Shown here one piece after another: positions 28,201 through 36,139 of a stretch of 64,000 nt of DNA (within the stretch, counting starts at the first letter, position 1; each line of letters starts with the position of its first letter). The notes under the pieces were generated by a model. The model did not search any database. It saw only the letters and a list, made by a program, of their open reading frames with translations, and was not told the origin of the DNA. Position numbers and translations under genes: made by a program. Source of the DNA: Candidatus Methanoperedens sp. BLZ2 (GTDB lineage Archaea > Halobacteriota > Methanosarcinia > Methanosarcinales > Methanoperedenaceae); assembly GCF_002487355.1 (NCBI RefSeq), contig NZ_NTMG01000054.1:1-64000 (forward strand), given 5' to 3'.

Positions 28201-29844
28201 CGTCCAGGTTACAGATGTTCCTTTTAATACCGTAATGTTTGCTGGATTGAAAGCAAAACTTTGGATGGCAATGTTCACAGCTGTTGGAGGCCGTACTATC
28301 CAATCCCATTTATGTATATCCGTTCCATTAATGTTCGAGGCAACTGCTGTAACATTCCATGTACCCACAGCTGCACTGCTTACATAAGAAGATGAGATCA
28401 CGTTTGTAGCGCTGGATACTTCAGTGCCGTTGATCTGCCAGGATATATCCGCCAGCTGGTCAACTGTAATGCTGAAGGTTCTATTTTCGCCAGCCTGATT
28501 ATTCACGATTTCAGTGGATGGTAATATACTGATAATATTCGCGCCTGAGATGTTGGGTTTTTCTCCTGGCTGTAACTGCCTGTTAGTGAAATTCTGGTTC
28601 ATCATATCTGTGCCGTTTATGGTGACTGCCATAGGCATCACAGATACATTCATCCATCCTGGCTGCATCTGTTCCGCGATAGTATATGTGCCGTTTGACA
28701 GATTCATGAACTGGTACATGCCACCTGCATCGGTTACATTGTTCTGGATTGTGCCATCTGGTTTTGTCAGGCTGATATTCCAGTTCGCAAGACCCATTCC
28801 TGTACTATTATCGATCTTGAATCCTGAAATGTTGAATGTTCCTTCTGGCGGTAATGATGGTGTCAGGGCAAAGTTCTGCGTGGCTGTGGCTCCAGAGGTT
28901 ACTGTGACGCTTGTGCTGTTGCTCTGGTATCCGGCTGCACCTGCTGTTAAAGTGTATGTCCCGGACCCGATGCTTATAGTGTAGTTGCCATTGATATCTG
29001 TATTATTGCTCTGGCTGTCTGCTGCCACGGTTGCATCTGCTATCGCTGAGCCTGATGCGTTGGTCACTGTCCCAGCTATTGTGCCGTTAGCAGCAACCAC
29101 TGCAGGATCAACGAACCCGCTTGCATCTCCTCCAGGGCCATTGTGGCACTTGAAGCACCAGCCACCGCTTGAAGTGTTTAGCGGGATTATATTCGCATAA
29201 TTCGGCTGTTTAAAGGCCAAGTTACCATGGCATCCACTGCATGTGTCTGTGCCATTATACACTATTCCATGATTATTTGATCCAAGGATCCATGTCTGGA
29301 ATGGATGTGTGATTCCGGTGGTTGAAAAGTTACTCAATTCCTCTGAAGTGTTAACTGCGCGCACTTCGATCTTGCTTGTAAGTGCCGAAACTATCACAAA
29401 GGGATACTTTGTTTCATTCGCGCCTGTATTGTAATTCACAACCGGGTGTCTTCCCCCCGACCTTGCCTTGATCCTGTAGATCGCCGGGGTCGTTTCATTA
29501 CCGATGACGCTATTTATCAGCCTCATTCCGACGGACTGGTTGATGTCGGATTCGTTGCTGTCAATGCGCGTAGGCACGCGGTCATCTGCAAGACCGTTGA
29601 CTTCTATAAAGTAGTCACCCGGTGTTATGCCATTCAGGTCAAACTGTGCTGTCATGTTGTCTGGTAATACTGCTGTTTCGATGATTGCGCCCGCCCTGTC
29701 AAGCAAGACTGCACCAGTGATGCTGGTCACTGTCGCATTCCCACCATCCATTGTGCTATTCAGGGTCAGGGTAATGTTTGGCGCGGCCGAAGCCATTGCA
29801 CCTAATATGGTTAATATAAATACTGATATTACTATTCGTTTCAT
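25216..29844 (-). CDS. Giant extracellular redox protein: c-haem, cupredoxin, PQQ-type dehydrogenase, CHRD
   Basis: 1542 aa, signal peptide (1-20). Two c-haem motifs are seen, CSGCH at 202-206 and CFKCH at 230-234. Two carboxypeptidase-regulatory-like domains follow (about 245-430). A cupredoxin (about 517-600) has all four type-1 copper ligands: His555 in DAHTV, then Cys589, His592 and Met595 in YHCALHPTM. A soluble-glucose-dehydrogenase-like propeller (about 611-1000) keeps the catalytic-type His in QANHNAGQIAFGPDGYLYI and Arg in GFRNPFHI. A CHRD domain (about 1028-1163), Ig/invasin-like repeats and two GWNLI-type modules (about 1370, 1453) complete it. No C-terminal anchor is evident. It probably oxidises a substrate outside the cell and passes electrons through copper and haem. 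Function is inferred. Confidence 0.82.
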   Translation of the reverse strand: MKRIVISVFILTILGAMASAAPNITLTLNSTMDGGNATVTSITGAVLLDRAGAIIETAVLPDNMTAQFDLNGITPGDYFIEVNGLADDRVPTRIDSNESDINQSVGMRLINSVIGNETTPAIYRIKARSGGRHPVVNYNTGANETKYPFVIVSALTSKIEVRAVNTSEELSNFSTTGITHPFQTWILGSNNHGIVYNGTDTCSGCHGNLAFKQPNYANIIPLNTSSGGWCFKCHNGPGGDASGFVDPAVVAANGTIAGTVTNASGSAIADATVAADSQSNNTDINGNYTISIGSGTYTLTAGAAGYQSNSTSVTVTSGATATQNFALTPSLPPEGTFNISGFKIDNSTGMGLANWNISLTKPDGTIQNNVTDAGGMYQFMNLSNGTYTIAEQMQPGWMNVSVMPMAVTINGTDMMNQNFTNRQLQPGEKPNISGANIISILPSTEIVNNQAGENRTFSITVDQLADISWQINGTEVSSATNVISSSYVSSAAVGTWNVTAVASNINGTDIHKWDWIVRPPTAVNIAIQSFAFNPANITVLKGTSVTWTNNDVDAHTVTSDTGVFDSGTLNQGNTFEFMFNDTGTFKYHCALHPTMHGEIIVIAAPAPTIPPMEEIGIGLELVADNFTSPVALVSPEDGTGRRFIVDQIGLIKIINTSGQVIEEPFLDLRSRIVALAPQYDERGLLGLAFHPNFSQNGRFFVYYSSPLRTQAPSNWNHTSIVSEFKVLQDNQNRANDSSERVLLQIDKPQANHNAGQIAFGPDGYLYIPLGDGGGADDFGIGHPPPGNGQNTSTLLGKILRIDVDNGDPYGIPPDNPYVGKDGLDEIFASGFRNPFHISFDTGGNHSLFASNAGQNAWEEVDIVARGGNYGWNIKEGAHCFDPNNPNLSNQSCPDVDANGQPLIDPVIEYANARQPGGIGVVVVGGYVYRGSELPQFNGNYIFGDFSKGPTAGNGSLFVARPPSSGEGMWSTKELRVATSSNGRINEFVRSFGQDADHELYVLTSQMLGPTNNTGKIYKIKQFTIPNNFTANLSSNEIVQQPVVSSAKGNATFELSDNGTRLHYKIMVENIENVSMAHIHLAPAGVDGPVVAWLYPEVPPAVLIPGRFDGLLVEGNITSINLSGPLAGQPLNALLGAMIKGNTYVNVHTNQYPGGEIRGQITASGVLQELRSITISPSTAIMNVGNSQVFNATALDQNGAPIAGINITFTSNDTAVGTISPETSITGADGIATAAFKAAGAGTAMVIAASGNITGSANVTVSAHPSQPNVTSFELTPGKTAALKGSTITITIKALNANVTDTTFNEMANITVNASKNASAVIYQPNVTFSNGIAILPVTSNMAQFVTVTATSGSITGSTEIAFADMVFDLDPGWNLISVPNFADPGSVDMILKNVKNNGVAGYDPGNKTFSTPADLQPLYGYWINVTAPNQSIGFIADTNIRSVPPSRDLFEGWNLIGVVASKQEQNRELDAGLLFQPLQADGKPLYSYLVSYKDPHNTYTVGDDLTARTPLNKGQGYWLFMNTLTGTNKDSLVWAGKPWLPN

Positions 29845-30064
29845 ATTCTCACTCCCTTGTTACTTTATTATACTGTTTAATAGGATTTTGCCACCCCACA
29901 GGTAAAATACATGATTAAATGATCATGAAATAACTGTTAGCTTTAATCCCACTAGCTTAACGTTACCACTCGTTTTGTTGGCTATTAAATGTTATAGTTT
30001 TTACTCTTTATAAATCTTGCGGTTGCTGTTTATAAACCCTGAGGTTATTTATATTCAAATATAT
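29845..30064. other. Promoter spacer of the giant surface gene
   Basis: No gene seen. AT-rich elements at about 29985-30055, including TTATAAATC-like boxes on either strand, are candidates for the promoter of the minus-strand gene at 29844. Confidence 0.35.
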
Positions 30065-30688
30065 TCAAAAAAATCGGTTGATTTTTAAGAACAAAATAAT
30101 GGTAACAAATATCATCATTCCCCATAACATTCGGTTGTAGCGCCAGACTTTTGCCCCATCAAGCGGTCCGAAAGGTATCATATTGAAGCCTGCAAGGAAT
30201 ACATTGATAAAGGCTGCTGTTAGCAGAACATCATATGCAACAGGTACTAACATGAAATTTGAACTAATATAAAAAATCGTTGCAAGAACCAGGTTTACCG
30301 CAGCCCCTGAAACAGATATGTATGCCAATTCTTTTTCGGTCTGTTCCATATTCGGGTATTGTTCATAAGGACTGTAAGATACTTTTTTTCCCCTGATCAT
30401 CACTGCGCCAGGTGCTGCGAATACAAAATTCCCACCGGTGAAAATTGACAAACCAATAGCCATTACCAATCCCATGGGGCTTGCCTCGTAATCTGCTACA
30501 TAGCCGTATCTCCGGGCTGTGAACTTGTGAGCAAGTTCATGAAGAAGAAAACCCGTACCAACACCAACGGCGGCTATAGCTAATGCTGCAAAACTTGTAC
30601 TGGGATAAGAAAACGCAATTGTTAGAACAAGTAAAGAAGCTACAAGATGTACAATCTCCCGCAAACTGTTTCTATTCATGAGCCTCAA
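30065..30688 (-). CDS. M50-type membrane metalloprotease (site-2 protease-like)
   Basis: 207 aa, about six hydrophobic segments. LLHELAHKFTARRYG (about residue 48) contains the zinc-binding HExxH motif within a membrane helix, and NMIPFGPLDGAKVW near the C-terminus has the conserved NxxPxxxLDG-type motif. Family members cut transmembrane substrates. It overlaps no neighbour but follows a winged-helix regulator by 21 bases on the same strand. Confidence 0.82.
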   Translation of the reverse strand: MRLMNRNSLREIVHLVASLLVLTIAFSYPSTSFAALAIAAVGVGTGFLLHELAHKFTARRYGYVADYEASPMGLVMAIGLSIFTGGNFVFAAPGAVMIRGKKVSYSPYEQYPNMEQTEKELAYISVSGAAVNLVLATIFYISSNFMLVPVAYDVLLTAAFINVFLAGFNMIPFGPLDGAKVWRYNRMLWGMMIFVTIILFLKINRFF

Positions 30689-30709
30689 GTTAGTTTAAAA
30701 ATATATAAA

Positions 30710-31030
30710 TCATACCATGCCGCATGCAAAGTTTGACAATAACTCATCATCCTGTGGGGCCTTAACGCCATAAAGGCATTGCCGTGCATCCTTGTAATAG
30801 AGTCGCTCTTCCAGTATCCCTTCTTTCTTAAGTATACTCAGGGCATATCGCACAGTGCGGGGAGGAAGGTAGCTTTCAGCGACAATTTCTTTCTGGGTCA
30901 TGAGTCCTTTAAATTCAAGAACTTTGAAGACAAGTTTTACTGAAGGTGATAATTGTAATATTTTCCGTGTATAAACGTTTTGCATTGCCGCAGTTTCAGA
31001 ATATGTATATCCAGCTGTTGATTTTGTCAT
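30710..31030 (-). CDS. Winged-helix transcriptional regulator (MarR/TrmB-like)
   Basis: 106 aa. The core LVFKVLEFKGLMTQKEIVAE and PPRTVRYALSILKKEGILEERLYY is a winged helix. No ligand-binding extension. It sits just upstream of the M50 protease gene and may control it. Confidence 0.65.
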   Translation of the reverse strand: MTKSTAGYTYSETAAMQNVYTRKILQLSPSVKLVFKVLEFKGLMTQKEIVAESYLPPRTVRYALSILKKEGILEERLYYKDARQCLYGVKAPQDDELLSNFACGMV

Positions 31031-31164
31031 GTTAAATATTTGGATTACGATATGATATGATTTAAATCTTTAGGCAAAATATGCCTCTATTGAAAAAACA
31101 AATAATATTTACTTAACAGTAAAAAAACTGATAATTCAGATAGGATATCCGAATCCGAATTATA

Positions 31165-32025
31165 TTATACTATTGCCTTCAATAGATCTTTATCGCGTAC
31201 CAGACCCAGTAGTTTTTTTGTGTTGGTGACGACGGGCAGCTGATCTATTCTATGACGCCTCATTTTACGAGCGCATTCGCTTACAGACGAGCTTAACAAT
31301 GCAGTTTCAGGTTCACCGGTTAACTTTATTATTTTTTTCACAGGCGAATTCGGAAGCTGGATCTTAGAGACGCTGTAATATAAGCTCATAGTGTCCCGCA
31401 TGGATTCCCATGTCCAGGCATCATCATCAGATCCTGCAGACATATTGGACATCTCTGTCTTGTCATCAATTATACTGGCACTAATAAGATCTTTATCAGA
31501 TGCTACCCCAACCAGTGTAAGTGCTGAATCCAATATTGGAACAGCTTTAACATCGGCAATCTCCATGATCTCACCAACTACGCAAAGGGGTGTTTCGCTC
31601 CAGACCGAAACCACGCCATTTCCAATATGATCACTTATCGGGGAAGTGATATTCAGTCTTCCTATTGCGCCCACAATATCGGCTATTGTAATAAGGCCTG
31701 TAAGGACACTATCTTCAACAACCGGCAAACGCCGAATTTTATTATTCAGGATTATCCTGGCTGCATCAACGATTGACTTGTCGGGTGTGATCGTAATGGG
31801 ATTTCTCGTCATCAGGAGCGCTATCTGTTCCTCTTCGGGATGTTTCAACAGATCAGTTCTTGTTACGATACCTACAAGTTCGCTACCCTTTACTATCGGA
31901 ACTCCCGAAATATGCTTTGACTTCAGGATTTCAAGAACTTCATCCCTTGATCCTGGCAATTCAGCGCGGGCAACGTCCCTGACCATCACGTCATCAACTT
32001 TTATGGTATGTGGCGTATTCGGCAT
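31165..32025 (-). CDS. Four-CBS-domain protein
   Basis: 286 aa made of four CBS motifs in two Bateman pairs, for example SGVPIVKGSELVGIVTRTDLL, NNKIRRLPVVEDSVLTGLIT and RIDQLPVVTNTKKLLGLVRD. Such proteins bind adenine nucleotides and act as energy sensors. It follows the UspA gene by 15 bases on the same strand, so the two are likely one stress-response unit. Confidence 0.85.
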   Translation of the reverse strand: MPNTPHTIKVDDVMVRDVARAELPGSRDEVLEILKSKHISGVPIVKGSELVGIVTRTDLLKHPEEEQIALLMTRNPITITPDKSIVDAARIILNNKIRRLPVVEDSVLTGLITIADIVGAIGRLNITSPISDHIGNGVVSVWSETPLCVVGEIMEIADVKAVPILDSALTLVGVASDKDLISASIIDDKTEMSNMSAGSDDDAWTWESMRDTMSLYYSVSKIQLPNSPVKKIIKLTGEPETALLSSSVSECARKMRRHRIDQLPVVTNTKKLLGLVRDKDLLKAIV

Positions 32026-32040
32026 TTTTGTCTCCTTTTG

Positions 32041-32487
32041 TTATTTTTTAGCGTGGACAACCAGCACTGGTATTTTTGAATTGCGAACTACTTTCTCGGC
32101 AACACTCCCCAGAAGGAACCTGTCAAGCCCGCTCTTCCCCAGTGTTCCCATTATTATGACGGAAACCGAGTTTTTTTCAGAATATTTTATTATTTCATCC
32201 GCAGGGTGGCCTTCAATCAAATTCCCTTCAGCTTCTACTCCTTCTGCTTTTGCTTTATCTATCACATATTTTATGGCTGCGTCGCCTTCCTGTCTAAGAA
32301 GTTCATACATGCTCTCCCACGCTGCATCCATCGGGATCGAAGCAAAAGCAGCAGTATCAACCACAAAAATTGTAAGCAGCTTTGCTCCTGTGTTCTTTGC
32401 CAGGTCGATACCGTAATCAACCGCATTTTTTGTATATTCCGAACCATCTGTTGCAATCAATATTTTTTCATACAATTTACTAGCCAT
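32041..32487 (-). CDS. Universal stress protein UspA family
   Basis: 148 aa. KILIATDGSEYTKNAVDYGI at the start and IIMGTLGKSGLDRFLLGSVA near the end are the Usp ATP-binding motifs (Gx2Gx9GS). It is cytosolic and probably binds ATP. It lies 20 bases downstream of an amidohydrolase gene and 15 bases upstream of the CBS gene on the same strand. Confidence 0.88.
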   Translation of the reverse strand: MASKLYEKILIATDGSEYTKNAVDYGIDLAKNTGAKLLTIFVVDTAAFASIPMDAAWESMYELLRQEGDAAIKYVIDKAKAEGVEAEGNLIEGHPADEIIKYSEKNSVSVIIMGTLGKSGLDRFLLGSVAEKVVRNSKIPVLVVHAKK

Positions 32488-32507
32488 AATGTTCCTCCTT
32501 CAAATTT

Positions 32508-33551
32508 TTAAATTATTCTAATAATATCATCCGGTCTGGCCCGCCTCACTAAACCGCTCAATGGATCTCGTAATCCCTGCATATTATAGGATTTTTTAGT
32601 TAAGATCATCAGTCTTGCTTTTTTCCCCATTTTTATGGAACCTGATTCTTTATCCATACCTAATAGTTTTGCTCCATTTAGCGTGCACAGCTTAAATACT
32701 TGTCTATCATCGTAAAGATTAGTTTTAACAAGAAATTCCATCTCAGAAAACATATTAACGGAGTTAAGCATTACATTATCAGTGCCCACAGCAACAAGAA
32801 TTCCTGCATCAAGCATTTTTGCAACCGGGGGAATCCCCGACCTCGTGATGTAATTCGAGCGCGGGCAGACCACAACAGGAATATTGGCATCTGCGATATC
32901 CTTAATATTTTTTTGTCCAGCCGTCGTAAGATGTATCAGAAAATCCGGATGAAGTGCAAGTGCACTGGAAATATCTGTTTGATCCCTTTCGCCTGCATGT
33001 ATTGCAAATTTCTTTCGCCTTTCCCTCGTTTGTTTCACAATATCCCGGATGTATTCATATTCAAGGTCGTTCGTGCTGCTAAGTCCTGTCCCATCGCAGG
33101 ATTCAAGATAATTCATACCCTCATCATCCGGCCGTCCGAAAATTAAAGCTTTAATGCCTGAACCGATTCCGAGGGCGTCATTAAGCGCCTGTATTCCTGT
33201 AGAACCGCCTTCACGAAAGTCACAAAAAGCGTATGTTCCTGTTTTTATCATGTCCTGAATGCTTGCCTTTATTGAAGAGACAAGGTCGGAATAAGAGGTT
33301 TCCCTTAATATCCTGTGTTTTAAACCATCAGGAGGCTGCACGAGTTCGGGAAGAGGTAAAAAAGGAGGGTCTTTCAGGATTGAATCACCTATATGAGTAT
33401 GCGCATTCACAAAGCGGGGAGCGATTATTACATCAGTCGTGATGGTACTTTCTTCAATGTTTTTGATTATGCCATCCTTAATAGTAATATAACCATCGAT
33501 AGGTTCAAACTCATCGCCGTATATTATTGTGCCCTTGAGGGTTTGCTCCAT
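32508..33551 (-). CDS. Amidohydrolase-superfamily protein
   Basis: 347 aa. Metal-binding motifs are in the order NAHTHIGD (about residue 50), FAIHAGERD (about 183) and VAVGTDNV (about 275), which fits the SsnA/cytosine deaminase branch of amidohydrolases. It hydrolyses an amide or amine bond on a ring or chain substrate in the cytosol; the substrate is not readable. The start codon follows seven bases after the PQQ-repeat protein's stop. Confidence 0.75.
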   Translation of the reverse strand: MEQTLKGTIIYGDEFEPIDGYITIKDGIIKNIEESTITTDVIIAPRFVNAHTHIGDSILKDPPFLPLPELVQPPDGLKHRILRETSYSDLVSSIKASIQDMIKTGTYAFCDFREGGSTGIQALNDALGIGSGIKALIFGRPDDEGMNYLESCDGTGLSSTNDLEYEYIRDIVKQTRERRKKFAIHAGERDQTDISSALALHPDFLIHLTTAGQKNIKDIADANIPVVVCPRSNYITRSGIPPVAKMLDAGILVAVGTDNVMLNSVNMFSEMEFLVKTNLYDDRQVFKLCTLNGAKLLGMDKESGSIKMGKKARLMILTKKSYNMQGLRDPLSGLVRRARPDDIIRII

Positions 33552-33557
33552 GTGTAG

Positions 33558-34862
33558 TTATTTTTTCTTACTGTGCATTCGGTACATTCCTATCACTGCT
33601 AACATCAGTAAGACCAAAACCGGGAATTCAAATTCAAATCCTGGAGACTCTTTTGTTTGTGAAGGTTTAACCGTTGTAACAGTCGGGCTGGCAGTTTGTG
33701 CTGCTGGCAGGGGTGTTGTTTCCTTAACAGCAGGCGTTGAGACTCCCACAGTTCCTGAATACGCAAACAATAGCCCGCTATGGGTTGCTGCGAACAGCAT
33801 GTTGCCCGATATGGCAGGAGAAGTTATGTAATCCTTATCATTCTGGCCGGTTGAATTTTTCCAGAGCGTTTTTCCTGAGTTGGCATCAAGTGCATATATA
33901 AAATTATTTCTTGTCCCAAAATAGACGATATCATTTGAAATTGCCGGTCCGCTAAGAACAGAGCCGGAATTTGGGAATTTCCAGATGGCATTTCCGGTTA
34001 ATGCATCAAGTGCAAAGAAATTTGAATCTGTTGAGCCAAAATATACTACGCCATTTCTTACAGATGGCGAAGACTCAACATTATTACTTGTGGAATATTT
34101 CCATTTTAGTGCCCCTTTATCTGTGGTAATTGCATAGACTGATCCGTCATTTGACCCGACAAATAAGGTTCCGTCCGCTATTACAGGTGAAGATTTGATC
34201 TCAATCGCTCCTGTATTGTAATGCCATTTTTCTTTTCCTGTTGAAACATCAAGCGCCACTATATCTCCGCTATCGGTTCCAAATGCAATAATTCCCTCCC
34301 CGACAGCAGGTGAGGATTCAGATGCTTTTCCAATAAGTGTGGACCATATAATTTTTCCATTCATTATATCAAATGCATAAAATGAACCATCTTTTGGCAT
34401 TGCATAAACCATATTGTTTGTAACCGCAGCCGAAGTAGTATAGCCATCCAGAGCTGCATCATTTGTCCATAGAAGGGTTCCATCTTTTGCATTTAATGCA
34501 TAGAACTTGCGGTCATTCGCGCCAAAATACACAACATCATTTGCAACCGCCGGGGCTGATTTTACAAAACCATTAGTATGATATCTCCAGATCTCATTTC
34601 CGGATAATATGTCAAGCGCATGGATACCAAAAGTTGTTCCGATATACAGAACATTATTAACTATCACAGGGGATGAGTCTGTTTCAAATCCAAGATCTTT
34701 TGTCCATTTTAACGTGAGTGGCGGATTAACCGTATCACCTGTATAGCCGGAACGTGAAATGTCGTTTTTGAACATGCTCCAATCGGCAGCATATACCGGC
34801 GTAATAAGCGTAAGCATCGATACAAATACCAGACTTATTATTATCATCCTGTAATTTCCCAT
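33558..34862 (-). CDS. Secreted PQQ-like beta-propeller with PGF-CTERM-like tail
   Basis: 434 aa. A signal peptide (MGNYRMIIISLVFVSMLTLI...) is followed by seven or eight PQQ/YWTD-type blades, each with a VxNxxVYFGxxD-like strand and a W (GTLLWTNDAAL, GNAIWKFPNSG, GKTLWKNSTG). It resembles BamB/PQQ-binding propellers but I see no catalytic residues, so it is probably a binding or assembly protein. The end (SPGFEFEFPVLVLLMLAVIG then RMHSKKK) looks like a PGF-CTERM archaeosortase tail with helix and basic end. Confidence 0.8.
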   Translation of the reverse strand: MGNYRMIIISLVFVSMLTLITPVYAADWSMFKNDISRSGYTGDTVNPPLTLKWTKDLGFETDSSPVIVNNVLYIGTTFGIHALDILSGNEIWRYHTNGFVKSAPAVANDVVYFGANDRKFYALNAKDGTLLWTNDAALDGYTTSAAVTNNMVYAMPKDGSFYAFDIMNGKIIWSTLIGKASESSPAVGEGIIAFGTDSGDIVALDVSTGKEKWHYNTGAIEIKSSPVIADGTLFVGSNDGSVYAITTDKGALKWKYSTSNNVESSPSVRNGVVYFGSTDSNFFALDALTGNAIWKFPNSGSVLSGPAISNDIVYFGTRNNFIYALDANSGKTLWKNSTGQNDKDYITSPAISGNMLFAATHSGLLFAYSGTVGVSTPAVKETTPLPAAQTASPTVTTVKPSQTKESPGFEFEFPVLVLLMLAVIGMYRMHSKKK

Positions 34863-34922
34863 ATTAAATCTCTCACTTGGATATTTTATTTTTATTATTA
34901 TTTCGTTTTCTCCTTTTTAAAG

Positions 34923-35936
34923 TCAGTGTTTTAATTTATGCCGGGCAAGAGTATGTGACGGGTCCAATTCCATTACTTTCCTGAAGCAATCCTGGGCATC
35001 AGCATCACTTCCAAGTTCTTTTGTAATCAATCCTTTCTCATACCATGCATTAGCGCTATCGGGATTTATTTCAATTGACTTATCAAAAGCCTCGAGTGCT
35101 TCATTAGCCTTGCCAAGGTTATTGAGAATAACACCTTTCTCAAACCATAATACCGGATCATCCGGTTTTAATTCCAGTGCTTTTCCATATGCGCCCAAAG
35201 ATGTTTCAAATGCTTTCATTGCATCATATTTCCGGTCTATTGAAATAAAGTCGTTGCCCTTTAATCCCCAGACCTTTCCTTTACCATACCATGCATTCCA
35301 GTTAGACGGTTCGCTCTTAATCGATTTTTCAAGTAAGTCAAAGCTCTCGGCGTATTGTCTTTTCGTTCCTATGATCAATCCTTTCCTGGCAAGAGCCCCT
35401 GCATGTCCGGGATCGATCCCCAGCACTTTCTCATATGACAATAATGCATCAGCATCTTTTCCAAGACCTGATAACATTAATCCCCTCTCAAACCACATTT
35501 TAACATTATTCGGGTCTTTCACAAGAAGCAGGTCATAAATTTTTAATACTTCGGAATCCTTTTTCAATTCCTTCAATATTATTGCCTTTTCATTGAGCAA
35601 TTTCATATTTCCAGGATCGGCTCCCAGGACTTTGTCATAAGCAACAAGTGCTTCTTCCAGTCTCCCAAGATTCACAAGTATGAATCCCATTTCATGCCAT
35701 GCTTTTATATTCCCGGGATCAAGTTCCAGGATGGTCTTATAAGCATCAAGAGCCGGAAGATATTGTTCAAGGGTAAGGTGTATTGAGGCTTTGTCATACC
35801 ATGCTTTAAGATTCTTTGGTTCAATGTTAAGGATGTTCGCATAAGATTCCAGGGCACGGTCGTATTTTCCCGAATTCTTATAATCCTGTGCTTCTTGCAT
35901 CAAATCTTTTTTCTTGAAAAACCCGTTTAATTTCAT
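34923..35936 (-). CDS. TPR-repeat protein
   Basis: 337 aa, cytosolic, built from about nine tetratricopeptide repeats, each with the W-x-x-(K/R)G-x-x-L pattern (NVKMWFERGLMLSGLGKDAD, DSANAWYEKGLITKELGSDA). Probably a scaffold. It faces the atwA gene head to head across 203 bases. Confidence 0.8.
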   Translation of the reverse strand: MKLNGFFKKKDLMQEAQDYKNSGKYDRALESYANILNIEPKNLKAWYDKASIHLTLEQYLPALDAYKTILELDPGNIKAWHEMGFILVNLGRLEEALVAYDKVLGADPGNMKLLNEKAIILKELKKDSEVLKIYDLLLVKDPNNVKMWFERGLMLSGLGKDADALLSYEKVLGIDPGHAGALARKGLIIGTKRQYAESFDLLEKSIKSEPSNWNAWYGKGKVWGLKGNDFISIDRKYDAMKAFETSLGAYGKALELKPDDPVLWFEKGVILNNLGKANEALEAFDKSIEINPDSANAWYEKGLITKELGSDADAQDCFRKVMELDPSHTLARHKLKH

Positions 35937-36139
35937 ATATTATATACCTCAGTCTAAATCATTTAGAGTATTTATACAGTATATACCTTTCTATAGCCGC
36001 ATTGTGAATATTTAGAAAAATTTGATATAAATGGATCGGGGTTTGGCCGAATTACCAATAAGGATATATAGACGTTCAAACATTACGAATTCAGCGTTAT
36101 TAATAATCATTAATTGCCGAATGTTTTGGAGAATCTTAA

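Noticed and set aside
31646-32416. 256-codon plus-strand frame opposite the CBS and UspA genes
   Set aside because: Both minus-strand genes have clear families and motifs; the frame is a codon-bias shadow.
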